A stretch of DNA of 64,000 nucleotides from Coffea arabica (taxonomy: Eukaryota; Streptophyta; Magnoliopsida; Gentianales; Rubiaceae), in the NCBI RefSeq assembly GCF_036785885.1, contig NC_092317.1:4900501-4964500 (forward strand), read 5' to 3'. How positions within the stretch are numbered: position 1 is the first letter of the stretch; each line of letters opens with the position of its first letter. The translations under genes and the position numbers were made by a program. The notes under the pieces were generated by a model, which saw nothing but the letters and a program-made list of their open reading frames with translations, searched no databases and was not told the origin of the DNA. This document shows positions 1-13,358 of the stretch, one piece after another.

Positions 1-3000
1 ACCTAGGAAGAAATTCCGTAACAATTGAAAGATTTGGGGGACGCGTAACAGCTCCCATAAAAAGAACAACATTAGGATGCCTTAGTCTTTTCATGATCCA
101 AACCTTGAAAAGCAAACAAGAGATAGAATTGGCATCAGATCATATTCAAGATACCTAGGAAACACCGCAAGGTAAATGATACAGAATGAGCGGAATTTGA
201 TAAAGCAATCAAGCCTCAAATGCTAAGTGATCATTGAAAAACACCAGTCATTTCTTAAAAAGATTAAAAACATTCACTCAAAGGTTTTCATGGTGAAGAA
301 AAAACATAACCATCACTGTGTTGCCCAGAAAACTAGCACCAGAAACAAACATGTGATCATGCTAAATAGTAAAGGAGACCAAATCTTACTTATGACCAAA
401 TTTTTCTTATGAATGAGGAAGTATAACTAATATATATCAATATAAACCACATCTCCATATAGCATGGTAGCCAGATGCAAAAGCTACAAAGGCATGTAAA
501 TTAGATTTTTGACGAACAAATTAGTTACTACTAAAACAAAATGGCAACTATAAGAAGGAAATAAAGAAAGCTCAATAACACGTGAATGCACTTCTTCAAT
601 AGCCCCAAGAAAATGCTTGATTACTCTTGAAAAGTAATTGCACAATCAGCCAAAATACTTTGAACCAGGGCTTCATACCCATAGCAAAGATTTTGATACT
701 CAACAAGCAGAACATGAAAAATAATTTGATAGGTCTGTGGTGATATTATTTGCACTGTCCAGCTTATGGGGTACCATTGACATGAAGACCAATGATGATC
801 AGCATACTGTCCTCTTTTACCATGACTAAATGACAGAAACATGTAATCTTTCCCTAGTAACTGAGCAATTTTGCCTGTCACATGCGAATCTACAACTTCG
901 AAAAATAAATGACCAAACTTTAAAAAACAATTACATATCATCTACAGTTATGCATACTCTAAGCACTTAATGTCTGGGGTCAGTTATGTAACGGAAATAC
1001 TAGCTACACGCTCTTCTATGATAATCCTCTCTCTGGATTAGGAGAACATCCTTCTACCCATTAGTAGGATGTTTCTGCCTGTTGCTCACAGGCCAAGATA
1101 TCTATGACAAGCCACAGATGCTAGAAAGCAACCTAACCCTTTAAGGCTTTGCAAATAATCCAATTTGCAAGAAGAAATGTCCCATGAAAATACAGCAAAT
1201 TTACCTCACTTTTAAATTCTTCAAGGGATTCACCAGCTACATCTTGGTCAAGGAATCTCTTAACAGCAACTTCCTGTTAAATAGAAGCAAGCCTCATGTA
1301 TCCACAAGAACAGAAGGCAATAAAAATAACAAATACAGCAAAGAAGGACTTCCAAGCATTTAAAATAATAACAGGATGAAAAGGAGTAATGGTACACTCA
1401 AACCAATACAAGACTAAACCTAAACAGCAGTAGCAATAGTACTAATATAATTTGATTTTATGCCAAAGACTTGCAGAGATGAGTAACTGCTTGAAAAGAT
1501 TGGCAAGAAAGGATGAAATCGCAAACACAATGTCCGATAATCCATGCCTATTAGCCAATCTTAATTAATTTCAGTGATGATTATTTTAAGCAATTCAAAA
1601 GAAAGCAAGATGCTTGCACAAGCTGATGTAAAGAGAATCTTTAGATCTTTCATTGACATGTAAGACCAAGGTCGTTGATCTAAATCTTGAAAAGATCTTG
1701 CCCAATATTTCCACAATTGGTGCGGAATCTGGATAAAGACAATGACAAAAGAACATTATTCCAAGGAAAACATGCTTAGACTTGAACTCATTGAGTTATG
1801 TGAACGAACTCACTTTCATAGATTGGCAGGGCTTTTCTCCAAGAAGCAACCTAAACCACTAAGAGACTCTTACAGAAAGGAATAATACACTTTCTAGAGC
1901 CTTTTTATGAGCATTTATACATTTAATGTCATCAATATCCCAACAAGTACTTAACACAACAATAAACTTAGGCTTGTACAGGTGAACCACTTACTACTAG
2001 TCCAACTTGCTAAACTTAACAGTAAAGACTAGAGTTCCACTTACATGCAAAAGAGGAGACCAAATAATAATCCAAAGAGGCAAATAGAAATTGAGAATTA
2101 AAAAACTACAGATTTAACACTAATGAACTTACAGTGCCATGCCAGTCTCCATGATAGACCTCACCATAAGATCCTACATGAGAGTGATAACAAGGGCATG
2201 AGCATTTATAACAATATGGAACATTCTGGAATGACAGATGAACTTTCATTTGGTAGGATAGGAGTAGGTCAGTACCAAGTCCGATACGCTCACCCAAGGC
2301 CATATCCTCCCAAGGAATCTCGCAATCAGCTACATCATCAAGCATAGCATCCGATTTTGCACTGTCATTGCCTGTAGACGTATCTGATGTTCTTTCACCA
2401 TCACCTAAAGCCTCTTGCTCTCGGCTGCCACTTCCCCGTTGGTCGTATGCAGCAGCATCTGCATCTTCATCACTTTTTGCACAGCCGAATGGGTTAAAGA
2501 AAGCAGCTGGACTATCAGGTGAAGAGGCACCAATCTCCAAGTTCTCATACTGCTTACTGACAGCTGCAGTTGTTGCCACTACAGCTGCAGCTGTGGCTGT
2601 AGCAGCAGCAGTTACAGGGAGCTCAAGGTTGGCATCAGTGCCAGTCTTTCCTACAGCTACTACCATTGAAGATGCAACAACAGCTGCAGCAGCTGCGGCA
2701 GCTGCAGCAACAGGAACATTTTTTGTATATATCGCAGGAGTTACTTCAGGCTGTGATGGTACATGCTGACCTGTTCCTTCCCTAAAATCAATTTGATGCT
2801 CTACCTGATCACTGGGAATGCCTTTAGAGCGTAGACCATGATAAGGTAGAGGGGGCAAGAAGCGAGCCTGACTAACATTATCCAGACCCAATATCCTTTT
2901 GGTGTTGCCCTTTTCTTCATTTTCCCCATCTCCCTTTGGAGACTTGGAATCTACTGGCACATTATTGAACTGCTTTGGATATACTTCAGTAAACAAGCTC

Positions 3001-6000
3001 GGAGGGGCAACAACACCACTCTCGAGCAACACATCATGAAGTTTCTGAGCTAGATGTGGATTTTCTTGAGCAGCATCAATCATGTATTGTGATACATCCT
3101 TTACTTTCATTTTATGTACTGCTGGTGAGCTTACACCCTCAGTCCAAGAAGGAGACCTTGCATGAGAATAAGGAGGATTAGGCCTGCTACGAACATCTGG
3201 TATGAGCTTCCTTACACCATAAGGCTTTGGTAAGTCTTCAGCAGACTTGTTGGATCCTTCCTCAACTTGAATTTGAGGCAAATTCTGGAAAGCCAGACAT
3301 TCACCTTCACTATTTGATTCAACTGTGGCAGCACTGCTATCAGCAAATCGAGATCCAACCTCTGAATGGTCTTGAAGTAAATTAGGAACCAGAGCACTGG
3401 AGGAAGCAAAATGAGAATTATCATCTTTCAAGAAATCATTAGCTGATGGAAATGCTTCTTCATATTCAGTATTTGCTGCTGTTATGTCAGCTGGAATAAG
3501 GGTGCCAGGGTCTCCCATTAAATCAACAATGTATTCCCTGCAACCACATCATGCTTCCATTACTGAACTGGCATATCCAGTATTAGAGATTAAACTCTGA
3601 AAAGGGACATTTTTCTCAATGCAGTGAAGGAGAATTTCCACAAAACAACAGATCAGTTTGCAGACTCAAGACCTTAAGAATTCTAACATGGTTTTGGCTG
3701 AGAATTAATACAAAGAAAGTTCAGAAAGTGGAATATTAGAGGCACTTTTGATCAATGATTACAACTTTTTGCTAGTAGAGCAAAACAATCCATCATTCAG
3801 AAAATTTTTTCTGTTGAAAATTGTGAAAAAGGATGTTCTTGGACCCATAATTCCTTAAACAAGAACAATTTCTGGCTATGTATCATAAAGGGCATTTCTA
3901 CTCACGTTTTACAAAATGAATGCTATTTTTGTATATATTTTGCAGTGTATTTAATACAAAAATGTGTAAAATGTCCTTTGTACTCAATAGCCTACCTAAT
4001 CTACATTTCCAGCATGCCCTTTGCCGATATTTTCCCAAACATTTAACTCTTTCATACTTCATAAACTTGCTGCATGATACCACAATAGGAAATGCAACTT
4101 GCAGAGACAACATAATCAGACTCATAAAAAAATTAACTGAGATCCATTTGAAATGAGAATATGATAAGATTCCTAGAAAATGCATGAAAATCACCTGCCA
4201 TCATCAATCTTTACAAAGTTTATAGCCGCATCATGGGAGCCTGTGTACTGCTGCCCTTTGACTAACCGACAGGGAATGCCCAAACAATCAGCCAAAACCT
4301 ACACAAACACAAATAAGAGAACCAGCAAGTTCAAACCTAATAGAAGCCCTAAAGAAGACCAATATAATCATGAGAAAGGGGAAAAACAGAATTATACCGT
4401 AGGAAAAATTTTAGTGGAATGAAACTAGAAAGAAATGCATTTTCAAAAAGCCCAATTACCATAAGCATTAGGCATATAATGGTAAAACCAACAATTTCTG
4501 CAAAGATAAGAAGGGCAGTACCATGACTTAACTTCGACAGCTAATTATTAATCCTTCTATTATGGTGCTTCTACAAACACAAGCTCACTTGACTTTGCTT
4601 TGTAGAATTTCGCAAGAGATGAAAGCTATATCTCCATAGACCATCTGGTTAATTATTCATTAGAAAAGACAGATGTTCTGATCTATTAGATAATTACGTT
4701 TCCCACCCAGAAAAAATAGCGACTCATATGAATCTCTGGCATGTGTGTGACTAATAAGGCCTTGTCCATCATAAAATCTTAAAGCTCAATAATTGAATCC
4801 CCTCCAACTTAATGTACAAGGTTCATCATTTTTCACTCCAGTCAATTTACTACATAAGTAGCATCCCCTTGTATCCTCTAAATTACATAGTTGCCCATAA
4901 AAACTAATCTTTATCTTCCTTTAGACTCCCCTAAGATTATTAGATTTTGTTGATATAGCATCCTAGCAGTTCAAATGAGGTAACTATATGGACAATAATA
5001 CAATAAACTCTGGGCTATCTATGTTAACTAGCTAGCAAACTTCAAGTTACCTTGAACAACAATGCACGGTGACGAGCCAATCCAATAGTCAAGGAACCAA
5101 GAGGCAAAACCATGCTCCCAAGAGTTGCCTTCAATTCATAACTGAGACTTCTCCATGCCATCGACATTTTCTCAGGATCGCCAACAGGGCCCCCCATATA
5201 ATCAGAAACAATGATGGCAAGCTTCCGTAACAAATTATGGCCTACAAAAATAACAGATCCTAACCTTGACTTGACAGCCATCTCTAAGGCTTCCTGTTCA
5301 AGTTTCAGCAACTTAGTGTCGTTAGCTTTACTCACAAGAATTGCTTCCCAAGTGATACTATCTGAAACTGGTGTTCCTTGCAGATCAATGAGGGAAGGCA
5401 TTTTTGATGAAGTGAACTCCGTGAAGACGCCATATAGGTCATAAAAACCATCCAGGATGTTGTCATCATAACTCAGGGCATTATAATTCTGTGAAGCATG
5501 GGTAAATCTATAATATGAGATATGTTAGAAAGCTACAAGGAATACTAACTATGTCAAAGTTCTAACTAAGAAGCTCGTGCCAAGTAGCAAAACAAGAACA
5601 AAGATTGCCTACACTACCTATTTGCACAGCACTGATGGAAATAACTGAGTGCTGTCCGTAATATGATTCTTTCTATATGCCACTCAAGGATTAGGGCAAA
5701 CAAAGAAAATGTGCAACAAGATGACCACGACAGGAATTATTAAATAAAGATTGTCACAAGCAAGCAAACTTACCCAATATTGATAAGCAACAACCTCTGC
5801 TCGGGTATTATCCGGTGGAAGAGAGCCCAAACTAATCTGTTTAACAGCTTCAATCTGAACTGCCTCAGGATCTTCCCTGGCACTTAACTCTAAAGCTAAT
5901 TGTATTTGATACTCCTCCTCGATATCAGGATCCCTTGAATTACTGGACCCCGAATCTCGCCTCATGGCTTCCAAAGAAGCATCTATTCCACTACTACCCA

Positions 6001-6268
6001 ACGAATCAGAAGGTTCCATATTGTCTACCCCCGGAACATTGGAAGAGGAAGGAGGACTTGGACTCTTTCTATGTGTGACTGAATTCAACCATCCTGATAT
6101 AGCTGAAAAGGGTTTATTATGCTCAGAAGTATGCTGGGACCTAGAGTGAGAAAACCTTTCAGGTGAAGATACATCACTTAACCTATTCCATTTCGATGAT
6201 GAAGTAGACCCTTCTGAATCCTCAGGCTGATTAGACCCTATATGGAGCTTCTTTAGGAAATTTTTCAT
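1..6268 (-). CDS. SIS8: Raf-like MAPKKK, SIS8/EDR1 group (3' part beyond the window)
   Basis: Exons on the minus strand, 5' to 3': 6268-5774, 5488-5051, 4298-4195, 3537-2276, 2173-2133, 1273-1205 and 103-1 (incomplete). All junctions are GT..AG and the phases agree, giving about 837 residues. The start [11 protein letters not shown] is the conserved N-terminus of SIS8-type kinases. Residues about 125-400 form the EDR1 regulatory domain ([45 protein letters not shown]). A linker follows with [24 protein letters not shown] and two alanine-rich tracts (about 620-685), a SIS8 trait. The kinase domain starts near 755 with the glycine loop GERIGLGSYGEV, split by an intron after GLG, then the ATP lysine in VAVKRF, the alpha-C glutamate in EEFKSEV and [16 protein letters not shown]. 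The window ends at TEFLPR, so HRD and DFG are not visible. Family knowledge: B3 Raf-like kinases (RAF4, RAF5/SIS8) act in sugar, ABA and osmotic signalling. RAF4 and RAF5 cannot be told apart here. The last visible intron (104-1204) is 1.1 kb. Confidence 0.93.
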
Positions 6269-7364
6269 ATTCTTTTCACTAAGCTACAGCAGCCAATGCT
6301 ATAGAAAAAAATATATGGCCGTAAATCTCTCCATTGTCTCACTCCAAACATGGATTCTTGGCCACAAAAGTTACAGTTCACGAACAATAAGTGCACATGA
6401 TCAACCTCTCCCAATAAGGCCCTTCAGGTCAACATCTTACAAAACTCCAAAAACCCACCATCAAATCCATAAACTTTTACCACCATTTCAATCCAATACA
6501 CAATAAAGTTTGCTTCTTTATACCAATTCCCAGATGCCCCAACTAAAGCAAATCAACCCTTTTTGTGTCCTTTACCCAAACACAAAATCCAATCTTGAAA
6601 GCCAGTACAAGACCAACAACTTCAAAAAACAGAAAAGCCATTAAAGATTGCTCTTCAATGACCTTATTAGCAGCAAGAAAAGATCTTCCATACATCCAAA
6701 TGAACGATTAACGCATTCAACAGAGAGAAATAATCAAATAAACGTTGAAGGAGAAAAGGGAAGAATGAACAATATTTTAGACTAAGAAGAGAGAGGAAAG
6801 GGATCAGTGGTCAGTTTGAAAGCAGAGACAGTAAAGACTAACAAGTGGGACTGAGACATCAAGAAGCAAAGATGACCCACTTGCAATTTTTGAGGCAGAA
6901 AAGATTTTTTACAAAAGCCCAGAAAAATTATGGAGGAAAAGTAGTACTACCACCAAATTGAGCTAACGAAGACGACAATTTTGCTGGGAAAAACAAAACC
7001 AACTTGTGGCTTTCCGGTGGCTTTTCCTTTTTCTCTCACACGCACTGGCACACCACATAGTTGTGGTTGAAGTACTTGAGCACAGAGGGAGAGACTGGTG
7101 AAATGTGATTGGTTGATCCAATCTCTGAATTAGGAGAATTGCAAACTTCAAAAAGTCAGCTGAGTTGGAAATTAATGCAGAGTACAAAGTGGAATATTTA
7201 ACGGAACAACAGCTAGGAAATGTACGATTTTTCAGCCTATCATACTTTTATAGGAGAATTTAACGTGGACACTCCTGTGTCCCACCAGGCATGGATGAAA
7301 AAGTAAAAGGCGGCTATATGACAGGAAATGGTAAGGTCTTATTACAACAACAAACTACCTCGAT

Positions 7365-7514
7365 AGACCGTTTGGACAGTCATTTTTCTATTAAAAAATT
7401 ACATCATTTTCGTGATCATATTTTTTTATTATTTTTGTTTCTGACGTACATTAAATTCCTACAGTAATTTTTCTAAAAAAAAGAATCCAAGAAAATGCAA
7501 TCCAAACAAGACAT
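7365..7514. mobile_element. Small MITE-like element, copy 1 of a local family
   Basis: About 150 bp bounded by imperfect inverted termini: AGACCGTTTGGACAGT on the left, and GCAATCCAAACAAGACATT on the right, which reads TGTTTGGATTGC on the other strand. There is no coding capacity. The TTGTTTGGATTGC terminus recurs at 8253-8413 and 12671-12813, so this is a dispersed family. The termini resemble those of non-autonomous hAT elements, but I could not fix a target duplication. Confidence 0.45.
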
Positions 7515-8252
7515 TAACTGTGATTTAATTGTATCATGTCCTTACAGTTTCTTGATTCTCTACAATTTGACCCTCTTGATTTATTGGTTAAGGTGCAAAC
7601 ACTTGTTGTGCGAATCATTTATTATATGCAATTGGTATGTAAAAGAATCCCCAAAAAATAACATGGAAGAAAATGATAACTGTAGCCCATGGATCAATTA
7701 AAATTTAATCAGATAAAATTACAAAAGAAATGTTATATTAAAAACGTGTCTCATAAGGTTTATCTGTAGTTTTCAGGGTTGCCTAAGTAGAAAGAACCAA
7801 AAAAACAAAAAGAACAAGCAAACAGCAGTCAATTTCAATTCCAAATTACGTATTTCGGGCAAAATTTGACAAAAGTACCATTGATTGTAAGTTTTCCCTG
7901 ATTGTTTTATTTGAAAACTATTAAAGTTAAAAGATGAAAAAAAGAAAATAAGAATCTACCATATGAATATATCAAGATTCTAACGAAGAGATTTTCAAAT
8001 GGTTGAATCCCTGACTTCAATTGACTTGACATTAATCAAAAACCAAAAAGTAAGACATTTTTTAAGATCTACTATGGTTTGCTTCATCTCTTTCTTTTTG
8101 TTTTTCGCCTGGCAAAAGAAATGAAGCCCAAAATGTCATTATTTCATTTTGTCTCACACTGTAAAGAAATTTTATATGTTTCAATTAACAGTTCATTAGT
8201 TTAGTTCCAATCTTGTGCAGCACAATGTTGTAATTATACGTAGCCACACAAG

Positions 8253-8413
8253 ATATTGTTTGTTTGGATTGTGTTTTATTTCCCCAATTTTATCTGCTTA
8301 CATCATTATTACAATTTTTAATACACTTTTTTATCTTCCCAATTACCTTTTTATCTCACACACATCACATCACAAAAAGTGTTACAGTAAAAATATTCCA
8401 AATAAAACACAAG
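8253..8413. mobile_element. Small MITE-like element, copy 2
   Basis: About 160 bp. The left end ATTGTTTGTTTGGATTGTG is inverted relative to the right end (ATTCCAAATAAAACACAAG). The interior is AT-rich and non-coding and includes GTTACAGTAAAAAT, similar to the CTACAGTAATTTTT interior of copy 1. Exact ends are uncertain. Confidence 0.4.
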
Positions 8414-9944
8414 GCTTTGCAAAAATCAGCAAAATCCCTCCGTTTTTTTTTTTTTGTTTTGCAGCTTTAGCATAACTTGTCAAGGTAGGCATGATAATGA
8501 CTTCAATCATTATAGAAGCCATACTTGATCATGATAAGACTGACTGTTTGTGGACGTACCCACAGTCACCAATTGGATGATGATGGGCATGTCTTGCAAA
8601 CTTTTCCCACGGTTTACTTTCAGTATATATGCTTTCGTATTAATCCATTGAAACCCTATTAATGGCTATTTAAGCTTCGTCCAAAAACCTTTTTTTTTTT
8701 TTATCATCCAAATTAGTATTGGAACAAAAAGGTGGCTCTTATTGATGACAAAATCATGAAGATTTGAAGTCCCTCTACCCTTCTTTTTCTTCTTATTTTA
8801 AAAATTGTATCACCTACCTTATAATCGCTTCAGTTTTGTCCTGTAAGGACCTTAGTTGGCTTGGCAAGAGGAAGAATACACAACACACAGTTTTCTGCAT
8901 AGCTTCTCGTGTGATTTTGTTTTTAAATTCTAAAAAATCCTAAATGGTTAAATAGAGATGCTTTATCTTGTTAGGGCCATGCTTAACCTTCAATTTTTGC
9001 TAAACTTTAAAAAAAAAAAAAAAAAAAAAGGAAGAGGTAGGTTTATGTCTGGGTTGTGGGAATTCGTGCCATAGAACGTGAAAGCATGATATAAAATGGA
9101 GACAAGAGCAGTGCCTAATATTCCAGAAATTGGAGGAGGACAGAACGAACAACCATGAAGAAAGCAACGTTTATGCTGAAAATATGAGATATTTTATGGT
9201 GGTGATGCCACATGAAAATAGATGCATGCATAAACCTGTTCCCTTTCTTGCACATGGAAAAGACTTAACTTTTATGGCGAAACAACTTCTACTGCAATGT
9301 TCGTGCATCACTTCCACTTCCTTCCCTTTCGATACCTGTTTTTGACACCAAGTTTTTCGAAAATAAGAAATTGGTCGTGAAACTTTTGTAGCTTATATCC
9401 TACAGAATACACCAACTGATATATGATGGTCAATTTCAAGTTTTTAACACTTACGTTCTTCCCTTGAATCTTTACTCTTCTCTCCAAACTTGCCAGCTTT
9501 ACTTTAAGGATATGCTTTGCTTTCGAAGATTGAAGTTAATGTTTATCCTGAGCAAAGTTAGGAGCTGTTCATCAACGATTACATCTAGTACTGGTAACTT
9601 CAGAGCCAGAGAGTTATTACAAAAATTCTAGCAGATTAAAATTTGTTATTACTTGGCAAGTTTCTGAACCTAATGTCAACTCTCTAAATTGATTTAAAAT
9701 ATTTGTCGAGCAACTCAAGCTCGATCATGGTTTGAAAAAAGACTAACACTGCATAAGTTGAAATTGTTTTAAGGGAAAATCTTCAAAACATCACTCACAC
9801 TTTGCCTAATAAATTTTTTCGTTCTTCATTTTTAAAATGTTAATTTTGCGTGTCTTACAAATTTAAGTTAGTAAAACTTGATTCCAATTTAAGTTTCCAA
9901 CCACTTTTTTACTTGAAAATCACAATATCGCCAACATGCAATTA

Positions 9945-10085
9945 TTTTTGTGTACAAAAAAAGTCAGATCCCACATTTTTTTGTGCAAAAATGAATATGA
10001 ATTGAATCAGTTCCCACGTTTTTTTATTTAAAAAAATAAATATGATTCGAGTTAGATCCTATTTTTTTTGGGACAAAAATAAATA
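9945..10085. repeat. Short AT-rich minisatellite
   Basis: Roughly three imperfect tandem copies of a 45-60 bp motif. Each runs from a TCAGATCCCA/TCAGTTCCCA/TTAGATCCTA-like segment through a T-run to GTGCAAAAATGAATATGA, TTTAAAAAAATAAATATGA or GGACAAAAATAAATATAG. No coding content. Confidence 0.5.
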
Positions 10086-11427
10086 TAGAGCGGTCAGTTA
10101 TTTAATTACAAAAGGGATTTAACTTTTTTGTCCCTAGAAAAATGATCACGTGTAGATTACGTGATGTATACAGAGTAAAAGGTGGTCAAAGACCTAAGTT
10201 GGACCAAATATGACCTATTTAATTTTGCAAGGAACCTAAAGTTGCTATTATAAAAATAAAGTATGAAAAAATTCATCTAGCGAAATGTTAGGGACATTTT
10301 AAATGATTTTCACTTATTTTAAATTGAATATTTCACGAGCAAGAAAATTGTAAAGATGTTTTATTCACTTCCTTAGTTAAACTATATTCATGACCAATAC
10401 AAAATTAAATCTGGCGATATGTATTTAAACCAAATAATGTAATTTAGATTTTTTTTTAACAAAAAAAAAAAACTCACCACATATATAAAGCATTAGATGC
10501 ATGAAATAAGAATTTAAATACTACTTTGAATATCATGATAAAGTAGGTCAACTGTATTGAATAACTCTTTCACAACCATCAATTATATTTGCATGGACAT
10601 GAATTAATTGAATTAATTATACTTATATAAGTGGAACTGTGTTATTAGTGGGTCAGATTTCTCCACCACTGACTTTACGGCACATCCTCTTTTGCTAGAA
10701 TTTTCGTTGCATTATCTGCAAAAAGTGGTTTGAGCTAATCTTCTTGAAACCCTTTGTGCGTCATTTGCGCCTACATATAATAGTTGTTCATTGCTGCCTT
10801 TTTTCTTTATTGCTTGTTGACAATTCAAATGTACTAAACTATTCTCCTAGTTTGTTAGTTTAATTTATTCAATGAACACTTAGTGCAAATAAAAAAAAAA
10901 AAACTCAATCAACTTGACTGAATTAACTTGATTATTGATTTGAGATAAAATTGAAATATTCACTACTCAAAACTATAAATGAATTTTATTTATTTTTGAC
11001 AAAGTAAAATGCACAACTCTCGATTACAAAATGAGCCAACATCTTCAGTCTCTCGCAATCATCTTTTGAGTTCCACAAATGCCAATTTTACTTGATAGCA
11101 GTGTATTTATTTTAATTTTTACCTTCTCATTCTCCACTTTTTATATTCCATTCTTCTCTTGCTAAAAAATAAAAAACAAAAATCTGTTTCAACTTTCAAC
11201 GAAGAAGATAATCCATTAGTGAGGTTTTGAATTTTAGTCGATTCCCTATGGGCTATGGGCCTATATGGTATAATTAGTCGGCGGGGGTAGGTGAGGATTT
11301 CAGAAGGAAATGTCTGCCGTGGGCAATATGGTAGTTGTCTTGTACAAGTTGGGAAACATGTCATATTGAAGAAGAATGATGAAGGAACTAAAAAACATGT
11401 GGATGGAAAAGCAAAGGATATTATTTA

Positions 11428-11430
<3 letters not shown>

Positions 11431-11466
<36 letters not shown>
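11431..11466. repeat. AT dinucleotide microsatellite
   Basis: An uninterrupted (AT)18 run, 36 bp. Confidence 0.95.
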
Positions 11467-11468
<2 letters not shown>

Positions 11469-11820
11469 TTTTAAATGAGTTTATTTAGCACAATGGCAGA
11501 GGCAGGAATATGTGAAAGGGAAGGAGACCTGTGCATATTGAATATAAATATTTTGTGTAAGTCTTAAATGAGGAGTAGACATTAAATTTTTCTTTAAGGT
11601 AAAAATGAAGGAATAAATATATAGTATTGAATTGAGGTTTTAGGAAGGATGAGAGAAGAATTTCATACAAAAATTATAAAATTTTATAAGGGTTAAGAGA
11701 GATTTTCAAAACTTGGGGGTGGGACCCTCATTACCTTCCCTATGGCTAATTTCTCTATATATTCGCGAAAAAATTTAGGTAATTGTGGATCTAACAATTG
11801 CATGTATGAAATATATGTTC

Positions 11821-11915
11821 GCCGTGCTAAATAAACACAGATTAAGCACGGCAGGCAAAATGATTTTTTTTTTTAAATTATAAGGGGTTATCGTAGTGTC
11901 TCAGCACGGCGACAC
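11821..11915. repeat. Hairpin-forming GC motif repeated in AT-rich DNA
   Basis: GCCGTGCT (11821-11828) and its perfect reverse complement AGCACGGC (11845-11852) flank a 16-nt loop. A third AGCACGGC (11903-11910) is itself enclosed by the inverted pair GTGTC/GACAC (11896-11900 and 11911-11915). Nothing coding is nearby; a decayed transposon is the likeliest source. Confidence 0.45.
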
Positions 11916-12670
11916 CAAATTTTTTTTTTTTTTTAAGGACTAAGGACAACAAGTATATGTTATTGGAAGCAAATCTATTTAACTCTTTATTAGAAGCCTT
12001 TTTTTTGTTTAAGTCTAAGCTTTCTTTCTTGGTTGCACTAAGATTTTTTCCAAGAAAACTTGTTGGTTCTTTAATTATATCTATACTTTTATCTTTTACT
12101 CATACATCCTCGAGTGTAAAAATTAATTAGAGAGTAGTTTCTTGATTCTTTGCCATTTTCTCCCACCCCCATTATTTCTGATCCAGCATAAAAGAAGCTG
12201 TTTTGATGCAGTGTTACAGCCAAATTTTCACAATTCAAAATGACGAAAGCAATGAAGTTGCCACTTAGAGAAGCCATCAATTTCATGGAGACGATGAATA
12301 TTGAGATAGAAAATATAACATATAAAAAGGTGAAGGGGAGGTAGATGAATTGAAGACTAATAAAGAAATGGCTATGGTCATATAATAAAGAAAGGGTGGC
12401 CATTGGTTGGTGTCTGACATCACGTAACGTAAATATGGGCGGTCTAATTTCTCCCAACCTCTTTATTGCCAAAAACGTGCTCTCCTTAAGGTTAGTACTG
12501 CTTACTATCATTTTGTCCATATAAAGAAGTTGCATTTTTATCACGGCAATATTACCAGCATGACATCTTTCTACCCAAAAATAAAAATGATTGTCCCCCT
12601 AATAAACATTTTAGGTCTTACCAAAAAATAATAATAATAATCGCCCAAAATTGCATAAGCTCTGAAAATT

Positions 12671-12813
12671 TAGGTTGTGTTTGTATTGCATTTTTTCATG
12701 AAAAAATTACTGTAACGATTTGATGTATATGAGGAAAAAAGGTAATAGAGAAATGTGATCACGGAAAACGACATAATTTTCCGACGGAAAACCGCAATCC
12801 AAACAAGGCCTTA
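12671..12813. mobile_element. Small MITE-like element, copy 3
   Basis: About 143 bp between AGGTTGTGTTTGTATTGCA on the left and GCAATCCAAACAAGGCCTT on the right, an imperfect terminal inverted repeat of about 19 bp. Non-coding. Same terminal consensus as the copies at 7365 and 8253; this is the clearest of the three. Confidence 0.5.
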
Positions 12814-13358
12814 GACTTCTTTTTGCCCTCAATACAAATAGGTAGGGCTGTATTTTTCACATTAACAACTCAAAACCATAAGCCAGTCAATCCCACACAA
12901 ATCAACCTGCTACACAATCTTTTTTTTTTTCTTTCCAGAGGCGATAACTAACTGTTGTATAACCTAATCCATCCTACACTAAGAGGAGGAGGGACGGACG
13001 GACCTGCTACACAATTCAGTTTGCACGTTTCCAGTAAACAATTATGGTCATACTTCCTAAGCTATTCAAAGAAAGCTAAACATTTTTACTGACTTACAAG
13101 TAGAAATAAAGAAAGTGTAAAGACACAAAGGAGCATCCACTTACTTAAAAGGCACTAACGAGAAACACCAATTATCAAGTTTCATCCACGGATTAGAAAA
13201 AAAAAAATAAACATAAAGCTCATCCTGCACATAATCCACAATTACATGGTAAGGACTTATCATTCCCACCACAAATCCTCTAGTGCAATGACTCACTAAT
13301 ACAGCTTCCTACCGCCTATAACTGTAAATCCTAATCCTCCGACTACCTTGCCAATCAG

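Larger units (their letters stand above)
6269..13358. other. Intergenic region between the MAPKKK 5' end and the HMGA-like gene 3' end
   Basis: About 7.1 kb with no convincing gene. The part next to 6268 (to roughly 7200) should hold the MAPKKK leader and promoter, since that gene reads leftward. The part just left of 13359 holds the 3' UTR of the HMGA-like gene. In between are AT-rich DNA, poly(A)/poly(T) tracts (for example 9009-9029), three small MITE-like repeats, a short minisatellite and an AT microsatellite, listed separately. Short ORFs such as 9130-9345 show no recognisable domain. Confidence 0.7.

Noticed and set aside
2368..2769. 133-codon plus-strand ORF rich in alanine
   Set aside because: It is the antisense of the alanine-tract exon of the MAPKKK, whose minus-strand reading matches a known family with correct splice sites.
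9130..9345. 71-codon ORF after a poly(A) tract
   Set aside because: No domain, no splice partners and no family resemblance; length expected by chance in 7 kb of intergenic DNA.
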